From Bin80 sp965116685 (lineage in GTDB: Bacteria; Bacteroidota; Rhodothermia; Rhodothermales; Bin80), in the NCBI GenBank assembly GCA_965116685.1, contig OZ220707.1, forward strand, positions 2,666,001-2,730,000: a stretch of 64,000 nt of DNA, in the 5' to 3' direction. Below the pieces are notes generated by a model. The model saw only the letters and a program-made list of their open reading frames with translations, had not been told where the DNA came from and did no database searches. The stretch's first letter is position 1. Each line of letters begins with the position of its first letter. The translations under genes and the position numbers were made by a program. This document shows, piece by piece, positions 36,601-44,556 of this stretch.

Positions 36601-37787
36601 GTGAAATCATTTTTTCGTTCAAGGTTCTCTAGCAGTTTTTGCCGTTCCTCGTAGCCGAAGTTGCTCGCATCGCCGTTAAAAGCCACGGCAACTGGATCTG
36701 CATGAATTAAAGTTGTTCGTGCTCGGGGATTAAAGGCAGCGAGCCAAGCCGCAAGTCCTCGGAGATCAGGAAAGGGAATTCCATCATGCCCCATGAGAAG
36801 AGCAAAGGCCCGTCGCACGCTCAGACCATCCCGGATCTTCTCGTCCAGATACCGGCCCGACAGAAATTCGGCAAGGAGTCGATGGATTGGAACCCGGCAT
36901 GAAAGACTGCCCTCAAAGAGGGCTGAGTTTAAAGCTGTTCGAAGAGCTAAAGCATCTTGGGTCTCTACATCTCGCAAAGAGAGAACCTCGGAATCCTCTG
37001 TCTCATCTACAGACCAACCAGCCTTGTTTGCAATCAACATATATGCAGAAAGCTGGCCGGCTGCGCTTAGGACTGCTTCGAAGCTCGGAAGTATCTCAGA
37101 TAAGCGAGCGTCGCGGTGCTCACGGTTTTGTTCTCGGATGAGTTCCCGGCAGGCGTTTTCGAATGTCTTAGTTGGACTGTCAGACCAGCCGCCGTTTTCC
37201 ACGGATTTAAGCAGTACGGTGAGTAACTGTGGATTCTCGAGAAAGGCCTCCATATTATGCTCATGAGCCTGCTGAATGAATGCATTGGCTTCCCGATCAG
37301 AAATGATTTTCCGAATATCGTCGTATTTCAGCGGATTCAGTTGCAGTACCGGTATATCTTTAGAATCTGAGAGTGTGGCAAGCTGTTTCCGATCACCGTC
37401 TTCCAACCAATTGATGGAGCGGCACGATAGACGAAATTGAGGATTCCCCAGGGCTTCAAGGCGTTCGATGATTTTGTCCAGTGCAACTCTTGGATCTCTG
37501 CTCCCGATACGTACCTCATCAAGTCCATCAATAAAAAGGGGGCCCTCTCGCCATTCTGGATGATTTTCCAGATTTCGGCTGATAAATTCACGCGCAGAGA
37601 TTGTGGGATTGGCATGAATTCGGTGAGCTTCTTTATTGAATTCCGTCGTCTTTCCCATCCCCGGTTCACCCAGAAGTACATAACCGTGCTCAGATCCCAA
37701 GTCGCTTAGCGAGAGTTCCTCTTTCCCAAGATGCCGATCATTTTTTGATTCAATCCGGCAAACAGTACGTTCTACAATTACTCTCAT
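33603..37787 (-). CDS. NACHT-like NTPase with HEAT-like middle and C-terminal PD-(D/E)XK nuclease (candidate defence protein)
   Basis: 1394 residues from ATG 37787, which overlaps the TGA of the upstream gene as ATGA; an earlier ATG at 37802 is less likely. The N-terminal NTPase has Walker A GEPGMGKT (40-47) and a STAND/NACHT-style Walker B FIDGLDEV (85-92). A long helical region (~400-1200) with repeated short helices may be HEAT/TPR-like and could sense a ligand. Residues ~1285-1394 fit a restriction-endonuclease fold: ADIRVS, then VPIEIKK (D...ExK), followed by LVPKYTRDPNSDGYGIYLVF, a strand-helix pattern seen in nucleases of this type. Most Avs-type proteins carry the nuclease at the N-terminus, so the order here is unusual. 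It is cytoplasmic, and probably acts with the DUF4143 ATPase. Confidence 0.75.
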   Translation of the reverse strand: MRVIVERTVCRIESKNDRHLGKEELSLSDLGSEHGYVLLGEPGMGKTTEFNKEAHRIHANPTISAREFISRNLENHPEWREGPLFIDGLDEVRIGSRDPRVALDKIIERLEALGNPQFRLSCRSINWLEDGDRKQLATLSDSKDIPVLQLNPLKYDDIRKIISDREANAFIQQAHEHNMEAFLENPQLLTVLLKSVENGGWSDSPTKTFENACRELIREQNREHRDARLSEILPSFEAVLSAAGQLSAYMLIANKAGWSVDETEDSEVLSLRDVETQDALALRTALNSALFEGSLSCRVPIHRLLAEFLSGRYLDEKIRDGLSVRRAFALLMGHDGIPFPDLRGLAAWLAAFNPRARTTLIHADPVAVAFNGDASNFGYEERQKLLENLERKNDFTYTWPSAAALGTLAGNQGRSLIWELTDSPIRSNSRKTLVYQLLRGVYQMHHSASMNEQALPDQQLKNEYDKLLPIIYDHSWNGSVRRQALHVLNRMLMDTPGRGEILRRILEDLTENELLDEKPSLREMVLEFLYPGELQPSKVWDYLPNGSIEDYLPAYPNFWMDLVTRSNEEQIRGLINSLCGQSSEVIPKLARYNLADIVLELLARGLELSGDKLELPELYRWFELIELDDLSSDLIPAESSVDFIGQHDREASEKIHNWLDQRKDKQYALIEHDLITQKSKIVNDNTIGLKFVGTNTPAGFRSWCIARAAELWDTYPMVAKRLAEWSVLIREGWGDPLSDNKVEQAVSGISSLCKWNRGRLRDKNQRERKEAERRERRAERQAALQERRRIELEPVRQQKIELAKGHCSPVLLDRLARIYFSGSIFQDNHPRTSLESYMNGDQSLVQATLEGFRSLLNRDDLPDLEQIAKLHENNQRSYFALPFLAGMQEMEYETGMILSHLNDQEIRRFLGFYLVTDIPRLHNWTGNNNANSNCPKTWFEQALKRYPEAVTDSLVSIHNACVRAKLLPNEYLYKMAYDREYLRVAQLAVNRMFTVFPTRCSGYQLDSLRVVLWSVILAGSMSTEDFRKVVLKRLNRENMDTGQKAYWLCAGLSVARDHCLPLLVDFLSAGEEPRIRHIFDFLITSGSREFIFRDMSDWQPEELSSLIQALGKRGQSLAFQEGPYVLGNGMRNNLSSLTPWIGELGRRSDDDAAEALALLVDDPDLTTWKQEIRQAREAQAWNSRAAKRLDFSIEQIQETLQNGPPASAADLAALTTDVLEKLANRIRNGPTSDWRQYWHRDQKTRKPIEPQHENDCRNALLSDLKAVLRQHDIDAQPEGMYADETRADIRVSYGSDLSVPIEIKKNSHREIWHGISEQLVPKYTRDPNSDGYGIYLVFWFGTKYMKVIAPEGCIPNEPKELKNLLKKQLDSPLREKIHIVVIDVDLKERYADGE

Positions 37788-39070
37788 AGTTCCTCGATCC
37801 ATTCGTCGGCGGTAAATGAAAAAAATTCGTTGAATGGAATGTCGCTCGGCCCGACCACCATTGTTTTGGCATTTGGAAAGCGATCTTTGAATCCGTCCAG
37901 CCCGTGACGTGACCGTACATTTTTACTCTTTACCTCCACACCCACTATATGTGGACCGCGTGAGATGACGAAATCAACCTTATGCTTACCACTCTTATGG
38001 CGCCAAAAGTGAATTCGGGTCCCAGTATTGCGAGTATTGTATAAATGCGCACCTACTGCGCTCTCTACGATACGGCCCCAAAAGCGTCGATCGGCCTGTG
38101 CCTCCTGAAAAGAATAACTGGAGGTAGCCGTCATGAGTGCCGTATTCAAAACGTTAAGTTTTGGAGAGCGGGTTCGCCCAAGGTATGGAGATGGTGTATA
38201 TGGAGTTAAAGCCACCACTAAGCCTGCGTCGGATAGTAGATCCAGGTAATTTGCTAGCGTTGTTGCGTTTCCTGCATCCTGAAGTTGGCCGAGGAGCTTA
38301 GTATAGGATACGAGTTGGCCTGAATAGCTTGGTGCGAGATCAACTAATTGGCGCATCAGAGCAGGTTTTCTGATACGTGTAAGGCCCATAATGTCCCGGT
38401 CAATGATGGGTGTTAAAACCGAATTAGAAATGTATTCTCGCCATGTGGGAAGATTAATACGTTCTGACTGATCGTTGAAGGGACTGGGATAACCACCAAA
38501 AAATATAAATTGCTCAATCGTCAGTCCGAATGCCTGTATCATTTCTCGAGGCGACCAGTGGGTAACTTTCATGGTATCGAAACGACCAGCAAGGCTCTCA
38601 TTCTGCCCAACCAGCATTCGCCAAGCGGCTGACCCCAAAATCACCACACGCAGGGGATATTCCCTTCTGCGATCTGTATCCCAGAGCCCTTTCACAACGT
38701 TTGACCAGCGTGGAACGACCTGAATTTCGTCAAGAAACAGCACTAAGCCTCGCTCTGATCGTAGGGAAGCCCGGCGGGCTTGCTTCCATATTTCGATAAG
38801 CATCTGTTCACTAGGTGGAGCCCCAGTTCGTATGTTACTGCCGGTCTCCTGTATTCCAAACCAGTCAGACTCACCGGAATCTATGTCGTCCATGGGTATG
38901 TACCAGCATGGATTTTTTGATTCAATCAATTTCTGGCGGACTTGAAGGGCAATCGTTGTCTTGCCAACCTGTCGAGGACCAGTGATGGCGACAATGCGCA
39001 TGTTTGAATCTCGTGACACCCGTTTGAAGAGGCGACTTACATGGGATCGTTGATACACCGACACGGTCAT
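37784..39070 (-). CDS. AAA-family ATPase with DUF4143 domain
   Basis: 428 residues. The N-terminal AAA_14-type ATPase has Walker A GPRQVGKT (31-38) and Walker B LFLDEIQ (~112-118), with sensor-like VVILGSAAW. The C-terminal DUF4143 domain contains VDFVISRGPHIVGVEVKSK, a PD-(D/E)XK-like D...ExK pattern. Members of this family are widespread and mostly uncharacterised, usually solitary. Here the stop overlaps the start of the large NACHT-nuclease gene by four bases (ATGA), so the two are translated together, which is the main reason to treat them as a system. There are about 270 bases to the divergent YaaW-like gene. Confidence 0.85.
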   Translation of the reverse strand: MTVSVYQRSHVSRLFKRVSRDSNMRIVAITGPRQVGKTTIALQVRQKLIESKNPCWYIPMDDIDSGESDWFGIQETGSNIRTGAPPSEQMLIEIWKQARRASLRSERGLVLFLDEIQVVPRWSNVVKGLWDTDRRREYPLRVVILGSAAWRMLVGQNESLAGRFDTMKVTHWSPREMIQAFGLTIEQFIFFGGYPSPFNDQSERINLPTWREYISNSVLTPIIDRDIMGLTRIRKPALMRQLVDLAPSYSGQLVSYTKLLGQLQDAGNATTLANYLDLLSDAGLVVALTPYTPSPYLGRTRSPKLNVLNTALMTATSSYSFQEAQADRRFWGRIVESAVGAHLYNTRNTGTRIHFWRHKSGKHKVDFVISRGPHIVGVEVKSKNVRSRHGLDGFKDRFPNAKTMVVGPSDIPFNEFFSFTADEWIEEL

Positions 39071-39341
39071 AGTTATCTATTGAACAAATTCATTCACTAT
39101 AGTACTTATTACAGTTTCAATCGGTTCCTTAACTACGGTAGAACCATTTTTCGAAACGCTGCCTCATCCTTGATATGAATCTCTGCTTTGATATAACAAC
39201 AGGTTCTACAGACCAACAGGTATCTCGGCTAAGCCTTTCTCGGGTGGTTGATTCACAGGATGAGGCATCTGATCATCACGACCTCAACCTTATGTGATTG
39301 CTGCACGTATCCTTGAGGTTCAAGCAATTATGGAGGAATCA

Positions 39342-40085
39342 ATGCGGGATTTATTGTTGGAACTCTCCCGGGAGGATTACACATATCTGATTCAGATCAT
39401 CCAGGGGCCGTTTGATCGGTGTACGAGTCTGAAGAAGCATCTTGAAGAAATTGATTCTCCCGATCACCACGCAGCCCTGTGCGAAGAGCTTGAAAAGAAG
39501 ATTCGATATCTGGGGAGCAGTGACCTCGCATATCAATTCAGAAGAGTTGTTGGCAGAGAACCAGGAGCAGAGATTCGCTTCATCATTTGCGATACGGCGA
39601 GATTTCTCAAAATACCCCTGGCAGACCGGGGGACAGAAAGAGATTTGCTTATCCGTATGGCTCAGGAGTATGCCGTGGATGTGTTCTCGAAGTATACACA
39701 GGCAGAGCAACTGCAGATTCTGGAATCTCTGGGGATTGGACGTAAACGCGCCGTTGCATTCCTGAAGAAGGCTGGAGGAGTTTTTGCTGCACCCATGCTC
39801 CTGCAGGCGTTCGGTACGCTGATAGTTCAGGGCCTGATCAAGACCGTGCTGTTTGGGTGGACCGCCCGTTTGATTGGTGTGAAGCTGGCTACCTCACTGT
39901 TTGTGTTTCTTTTTGCCCGTGTACCATGGTGGGCTCATACGATTATCCCTGGGGCGTGGACCATTTCAATCGGGTTGACTGCACTGGATCTCCAAGGGGC
40001 CGCCCGTCGCAAGACCGTACCAATTTTACTCTACCTAGGGCTCAGTTGCATCCGTTTGGATGCCGAGAAGATCAGAGAAGTGTAG
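39342..40085 (+). CDS. YaaW-like (UPF0174/DUF3944-type) protein
   Basis: 247 residues. The start at 39342 is chosen because GGAGG lies five bases before it; an upstream ATG at 39330 is possible. The N-terminal half aligns with the pattern I recall for E. coli YaaW: LSREDYTYLIQII, an EELEKKIRYLGSSDLAYQFR segment, then the helix DTARFLKIP. The C-terminal half contains LQAFGTLIVQGL and hydrophobic stretches (LATSLFVFLFARVPW, AHTIIPGAWTISIGLTALD) that may be membrane-active. A fragment of the same gene lies at 33046-33373 on the other side of the defence-like operon. Function of the family is unknown. Confidence 0.7.
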   Translation: MRDLLLELSREDYTYLIQIIQGPFDRCTSLKKHLEEIDSPDHHAALCEELEKKIRYLGSSDLAYQFRRVVGREPGAEIRFIICDTARFLKIPLADRGTERDLLIRMAQEYAVDVFSKYTQAEQLQILESLGIGRKRAVAFLKKAGGVFAAPMLLQAFGTLIVQGLIKTVLFGWTARLIGVKLATSLFVFLFARVPWWAHTIIPGAWTISIGLTALDLQGAARRKTVPILLYLGLSCIRLDAEKIREV

Positions 40086-40121
40086 ACGCAAATGAGCGTC
40101 CTTGAGTCGGAATCGGCATCC

Positions 40122-41552
40122 CTACCAGGTAGCTTCTAACTGGAAAGCGTCGTAGAGTTCGGCCAATAGTTGGTTTGCTTCCTCACGCTTCATATCAATG
40201 ATCCGGGGGTAGCGCAGTTCCCCTGCACCAGCGGTATCCACGATCAGGGTACACAGCCCCAGGCGTCGTTGAAAAAACGTTGCAGTGATTTCGAAAGCCT
40301 GAAGGCGCTCAACCGGAACAACCCAAAACTGTTGACTGAATACGCGGCGGCGAATCAGTAGATTCCCGTCATGGTGCGCCCAGCGGTGACATAGATACTG
40401 CAGCCAAGCCAGCCCCCATCCGGCCGGCAACAGACATAATCCCCAGAGAGCATGGGGCCACCACAGTAATGAGATAATAACCGCGGAAAGCACAATCAGC
40501 AGGCTGTAACGCAGGGTGCGTCTACGAATAGTCAGCCGACTGACACGCGCATAGGTTTCTGGGACCGTGAACGGTCGAATTAGAGGAGCTAACGCAGTGA
40601 TTTCTGCCCACTTGGCAAAGGGCATTCCGGGCTGGAATCCCCGTTCGCCACTTTGTAGTCCAAGTGTTTGCATTTCCAGTCGGTGCCAGTCATGCAGCCT
40701 CATGAGCGGATTGGATCGCAGTAGGAAGGACTGCACACGCTTATACGGGAGGGTCCCCTCATGAAGGGTGATGAGGCCGAATCTGCGACGAATTTTCGTT
40801 GCACCGAGCTCGATCCGGAAATTATAAAACCGAATTAGATGCTGAACGAAGCCCAGGGCCCAGCCAAGCACGAGCGTAGCTAAAAGAAACAGGGCTACAA
40901 GCAGGGACCAGGAATTCTCAATGGCCTCACTGAAGAAATTCTGTTCTGTAAGCCAGGCGATAACTGCAGTGCTTTCAATAATACCGAAGGTTTCCAATTG
41001 ATAGAAAACACCAACCAAGAGCGCGCTGATTCCTAGGGAAAACTGGTAGACGCTTGAGAGCAATACCCGCTTAAGAGGCATAAAAAAGATTGGAGAGGCA
41101 GGAGATTCGGACGGATCAGCAGTCCCCGCAGTTCGGAGCAGGTTTCGTATACGCTCCGCCTCACGGACTCCAACATAGGATAGATTCCCCTCTGCTTCTC
41201 CGGTTCCCGCAGTTTCAATCTTAACAGCAGCAGTCCCAAGGATTCGGGCAAGCATATTACGCTCAATTGAAACCGTATGAATGCGCTCGGAATGGATATT
41301 ACGCCGTACCCGCTTGAAGACTCCATAATGAATAACCAACTCGTCGCTGGTAACATGGTACCGAAACCTGATGTATTTGGCAATCGCATAAGGGCCCGCG
41401 ATGGTCGCATATACGATGGCGAAAATCAAGCTGTATCTGCCCGTATCAGGCGACGAAATGCCGGCAAAGACAAAACCGACAATGGCCAGAAATACGAAGT
41501 GCACGAAGGTCAATGGGTGCAATCGGCGAAATTTCGCGGAAGGCTCTTCCAT
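40122..41552 (-). CDS. PH-domain (bPH2, YdbT-like) membrane protein
   Basis: 476 residues with at least six membrane segments in three pairs, each followed by a bacterial PH-like domain with the YxVTxDELxIxxGVFxRxRxxI pattern (first copy YHVTSDELVIHYGVFKRVRR; later copies near residues 250 and 420). This is the YdbT arrangement. It overlaps the stop of the YdbS-like partner by one base at 41552, and YdbS/YdbT pairs are a known bacterial two-gene unit. In Bacillus, YdbT/YdbS are linked to amylocyclicin resistance, but the general role is unclear. Cytoplasmic membrane. Confidence 0.85.
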   Translation of the reverse strand: MEEPSAKFRRLHPLTFVHFVFLAIVGFVFAGISSPDTGRYSLIFAIVYATIAGPYAIAKYIRFRYHVTSDELVIHYGVFKRVRRNIHSERIHTVSIERNMLARILGTAAVKIETAGTGEAEGNLSYVGVREAERIRNLLRTAGTADPSESPASPIFFMPLKRVLLSSVYQFSLGISALLVGVFYQLETFGIIESTAVIAWLTEQNFFSEAIENSWSLLVALFLLATLVLGWALGFVQHLIRFYNFRIELGATKIRRRFGLITLHEGTLPYKRVQSFLLRSNPLMRLHDWHRLEMQTLGLQSGERGFQPGMPFAKWAEITALAPLIRPFTVPETYARVSRLTIRRRTLRYSLLIVLSAVIISLLWWPHALWGLCLLPAGWGLAWLQYLCHRWAHHDGNLLIRRRVFSQQFWVVPVERLQAFEITATFFQRRLGLCTLIVDTAGAGELRYPRIIDMKREEANQLLAELYDAFQLEATW

Positions 41553-42019
41553 TAATCCATGTATTGTGCGATAAATTCGCGTACGGTATCGCGCAGATGT
41601 ACCGCCTCATCGTAGGGCAGACCTGGGACGACCACATCGGTACTTCTTGTTCCGGCAGTATGTACAACCAGTCGGGCGATATTATAGCTTTCCTCAATCA
41701 GGTCCTGTGCCACATCCAGGTGCTGGATGCGACGAAGGGGGACGATCGTCTGTACGCGGTTCCAGATCCCCCGGATGGCATACAGATCCTCTTCACGCAG
41801 TTCATATCGCCAGTATCTGTACCGTAACTTTGGGACGATGAGGATCCATGCAAGACAGATGATCAACAGCAGGCCTGTCCATAAGCCGGGCAGAAACGTA
41901 TCATTGTCAGAGAAAAAGAGGACGACATCGGCCGTTGTGCAGACGGGGAGCAAAATCCCCCAGCGCAGCGCCCCTTTGATCGTCCAAACTTTTTTGACTG
42001 CCGGATCAAGTGCTTGCAT
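41552..42019 (-). CDS. PH-domain (bPH2, YdbS-like) membrane protein
   Basis: 155 residues with two membrane segments (residues ~20-60) and one bPH2 domain: YRYWRYELREEDLYAIRGIW, then VPLRRIQHLDVAQDLIE and GTRSTDVVVPGLPYDEAVHL. It is the first gene of the two-gene ydbS-ydbT-like unit; its stop and the next start share one base. It is divergent from the epimerase-like gene with only about 60 bases between starts. Confidence 0.85.
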   Translation of the reverse strand: MQALDPAVKKVWTIKGALRWGILLPVCTTADVVLFFSDNDTFLPGLWTGLLLIICLAWILIVPKLRYRYWRYELREEDLYAIRGIWNRVQTIVPLRRIQHLDVAQDLIEESYNIARLVVHTAGTRSTDVVVPGLPYDEAVHLRDTVREFIAQYMD

Positions 42020-42079
42020 GATGCTTTATAAGAGAAGAAGGAAAATACGCCCCAGCCGCTTACTTGTTACAATGTGAGA

Positions 42080-42898
42080 ATGCCAACCACGATCAGTATA
42101 CTGGGATGTGGGTATGTCGGTCATCCCTTGGCCAAACGGCTTCTGACACAGGGCTGGCGGGTACGCGGAGCAACGACCAGCGAATCAAAGCTCACGGGTC
42201 TGTTGGCGGACGGGATAGAGCCGTATCTCTTGAAATTAACCCCAGGCCTGGAGGGGCGTGGCCGGCGTGATTTTTTTGACTCCGACATTATTGTGATCAA
42301 TTTCCCGCCGGGCCGCAAGCGCACCGATGTAGAAGTGTTCATGGAAACGGCAATGGGATCGCTTCTCACCTACTTAAAGAGCGGACAGGTGCAGAAGGTG
42401 TTGTTCATTAGTTCAACCAGCGTGTACAGCGCCGGGCATGTACAGGAAGAGGATGCAGGTCGGCTGCCGCCAGATAGTGCATCGGGGTCCGCGCTTCTGG
42501 CCGCGGAGGAATCGCTCAGAAATTCATCGGACTTCAAGACCACCGTGCTGCGATTCGCCGGGCTCTATGGATATGAACGGAAGCCGGGACGGTTTTGGTC
42601 AGGACGTCCACTACGGAAGCCGGGAAATTCGGTGAATATGTTGCACCGGGATGATGCGGTGGGGGTCGTGATGGAGGTGATAATGCAAAACTGTTGGGGA
42701 CAAACCTTTAACGTATGTGCGGATTTGCATCCGTCCAGAGTAGAATTTTATTCGCGTATGGCTTCAAACCTGGGTCTGCCACTCCCCCAAGGTTCCTTCG
42801 GCGAATCACAGCCCGATAAGGTGGTGCTCAATGATAAAGTACGAACGTATCTAGGATATTCGTTCAAGTTTCCCGATCCATTGGCGCCAGCACCGTAA
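42080..42898 (+). CDS. NAD(P)-dependent epimerase/YeeZ-like SDR protein
   Basis: 272 residues from ATG 42080; a GTG at 42074 adds two. The N-terminal Rossmann motif is ILGCGYVGHPLAKRLL. The protein continues with FISSTSVYSA, the SDR serine strand, and LRFAGLYGYERKPG, placing the Tyr near the usual YxxxK position but without the classic spacing, as in YeeZ-type extended-SDR-like proteins. The substrate is unknown. Downstream at +50 bases is msrB on the same strand. Confidence 0.8.
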   Translation: MPTTISILGCGYVGHPLAKRLLTQGWRVRGATTSESKLTGLLADGIEPYLLKLTPGLEGRGRRDFFDSDIIVINFPPGRKRTDVEVFMETAMGSLLTYLKSGQVQKVLFISSTSVYSAGHVQEEDAGRLPPDSASGSALLAAEESLRNSSDFKTTVLRFAGLYGYERKPGRFWSGRPLRKPGNSVNMLHRDDAVGVVMEVIMQNCWGQTFNVCADLHPSRVEFYSRMASNLGLPLPQGSFGESQPDKVVLNDKVRTYLGYSFKFPDPLAPAP

Positions 42899-42947
42899 TG
42901 GGCAACATTCCGGTAGAGATTCAAGTTGCAAGCACAAAACTGCAAAC

Positions 42948-43316
42948 ATGAACAAATTAACGCCTGAAGAGGCCTACGTCATTCTAGAGAAAGGGACCGA
43001 GCGCCCGTTTACGGGAGAATACTATGAGTACGATGTTGCGGGGGTTTATCTCTGCCGCCAATGTGATGCACCTCTGTATCGGTCGAAGGATAAATTCCGA
43101 TCAGGATGTGGATGGCCTAGTTTCGATGATGAAATACCGGGTCAGGTCCAACGTATACCGGATGCAGATGGACGTCGCACAGAGATCATTTGTGCGAATT
43201 GCAACGGGCATCTCGGACACGTATTTACAGGGGAGATGTTTACCGCCAAGAATACGCGTCATTGTGTCAACTCGCTGTCCATGAAATTCATGGCAAGCGA
43301 TAAGGCCGACCCCTGA
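42948..43316 (+). CDS. msrB: Peptide-methionine (R)-S-oxide reductase
   Basis: 122 residues. MsrB repairs methionine-R-sulfoxide in proteins. Zinc-binding pairs are CRQC (35-38) and CANC (~84-87); the core is SGCGWPSFDDEIPG and the catalytic cysteine is in HCVNSLSMKF near the C-terminus. The start ATG at 42948 has no clear ribosome-binding site. It has no signal peptide and so is cytoplasmic. It lies directly before the tRNA-Leu on the opposite strand. Confidence 0.95.
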   Translation: MNKLTPEEAYVILEKGTERPFTGEYYEYDVAGVYLCRQCDAPLYRSKDKFRSGCGWPSFDDEIPGQVQRIPDADGRRTEIICANCNGHLGHVFTGEMFTAKNTRHCVNSLSMKFMASDKADP

Positions 43317-43340
43317 CGGTGGATTTCATTCAGTACATAG

Positions 43341-43424
43341 TGCCGGAGGTGGGACTCGAACCCACACATCCGAAGGGACACAGGTTCCTAAGACCTGCGC
43401 GTCTACCAGTTCCGCCACTCCGGC
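43341..43424 (-). tRNA. tRNA-Leu (UAG anticodon)
   Basis: An 84-base leucine tRNA with a long variable arm. The acceptor stem is GCCGGAG/CTCCGGC with discriminator A, and the anticodon stem CAGGT/ACCTG encloses the loop CTTAGGA, whose anticodon is TAG (reads CUN/CUA). The T arm is GTGGGTTCGAGTCCCAC. No CCA is encoded. It sits in the ~130-base gap between msrB and the S46-like gene. Confidence 0.97.
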
Positions 43425-43449
43425 AAGCGGATCGGAGTAATATAAACTT

Positions 43450-44556
43450 ATGAAAAATAGTTCCATCTTTTATGGAATCATTAGCGTTTTACTGTTGGTG
43501 CCATCTGCCCAGGCAAAGCAGATGAACACTTCCGGTGAAGCGGACACGGCGATTGTGCGACACCAGTGGTATTCTCAGGCGGATGCGGAGGCTCTGGGTT
43601 CGCATATTGTGGATGAAGACTGGATTGAGAATGTACGCTTGGGGACGCTGCAGTTGCCTCAATGTGCTGGAGCTCTGGTAAGTGCGGATGGTTTGGCGGT
43701 GACCAGTGCTGCATGCCTGCGTTCTCTGGAAACGTGGATCCGACCAACCGATTCGGTATTTGTGGCCGATGAATTGTCGCAGGAGCATAGATTGGCAGGG
43801 CTCACCGTAGAACAACTTGCCGAGATCCGAAATCTTGACGGTGTGGAGGATTCGCCGAGCGATGCACTGCCCGGAACACGTATGGAGATTGTTGCCGCGG
43901 ACGATAGTAGCAGCTTCTGGGAGTATACCTGGCGAATTTACGATGATGTGAGGCTGGTACTGATTCCTCCTGTGGAGGTAGCAAATTTTGGTAATGAAGA
44001 TGGTGTCTATCCCCGGTATGCACTGGACTTTGCACTGTTTCGGGTGTATGATGAGAGTGGTCAGCCTCTGGATACCGAAAGCTACTTTGGATGGAGTGAT
44101 CGCCCGCCCGGTCATCGGGAAAAATTATTCACCACGGCAGTGGACGAAAATAAGCCGTTTACGAGAGTTACCCTGTCAGATACATTCACGTACAACGGGA
44201 CCGTCACTCCGCCTTATACGACGCTGTATGGAATGCTGGATCTGCATTACTCACACGGGGCGGCTGGAGTTTGGGGATTACCAGCGGGGTGGATCACTGG
44301 AATCAAAGAAAGTGATTTATCCGCACCATTGAATTTTTCTGTGGCCGGTAGATGTGCTCAGATAGGAACGGGCATTGTAGATATAGATATGGAGATTCTG
44401 GGCATTACCTTCGATCATGCGTACACAGAGGGGGATGAGCGCTGTGTTGCGGTTTCGACTTCGGCGATCCTGTCACTTATGAGGACCGTATTCAAGGCGG
44501 AGAGTATCGTGGAAGAACTGGCGGAACAGGCACGGAGTGCAGATGATAATGGGTAA
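43450..44556 (+). CDS. Catalytically dead, shortened S46 peptidase paralogue
   Basis: 368 residues with signal peptide MKNSSIFYGIISVLLLVPSAQA. It aligns along its length with the downstream S46 peptidase: VSADGLAVTSAACLR against VSGQGLILTNHHCAR, and PRYALDFALFRVYD against PRYTLDMAFFRAYD. The catalytic His is lost (TSAAC), the nucleophile motif GGNSGSP is replaced (about GRCAQIGTG), and the large helical insert between the two beta halves (~300 residues in the active partner) is missing. The Asp region is retained. It overlaps the active gene by 20 bases, so the pair is probably co-expressed; it may be a regulatory or substrate-binding partner. The divergence is by substitution, with an intact frame, so this is not a simple pseudogene. 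Confidence 0.75.
   Translation: MKNSSIFYGIISVLLLVPSAQAKQMNTSGEADTAIVRHQWYSQADAEALGSHIVDEDWIENVRLGTLQLPQCAGALVSADGLAVTSAACLRSLETWIRPTDSVFVADELSQEHRLAGLTVEQLAEIRNLDGVEDSPSDALPGTRMEIVAADDSSSFWEYTWRIYDDVRLVLIPPVEVANFGNEDGVYPRYALDFALFRVYDESGQPLDTESYFGWSDRPPGHREKLFTTAVDENKPFTRVTLSDTFTYNGTVTPPYTTLYGMLDLHYSHGAAGVWGLPAGWITGIKESDLSAPLNFSVAGRCAQIGTGIVDIDMEILGITFDHAYTEGDERCVAVSTSAILSLMRTVFKAESIVEELAEQARSADDNG

Noticed and set aside
39162..39266. 9-bp inverted repeat (GCCTCATCC / GGATGAGGC) upstream of the YaaW-like gene
   Set aside because: The arms are almost 90 bases apart, so a chance match is likely, and no element is bounded by them.
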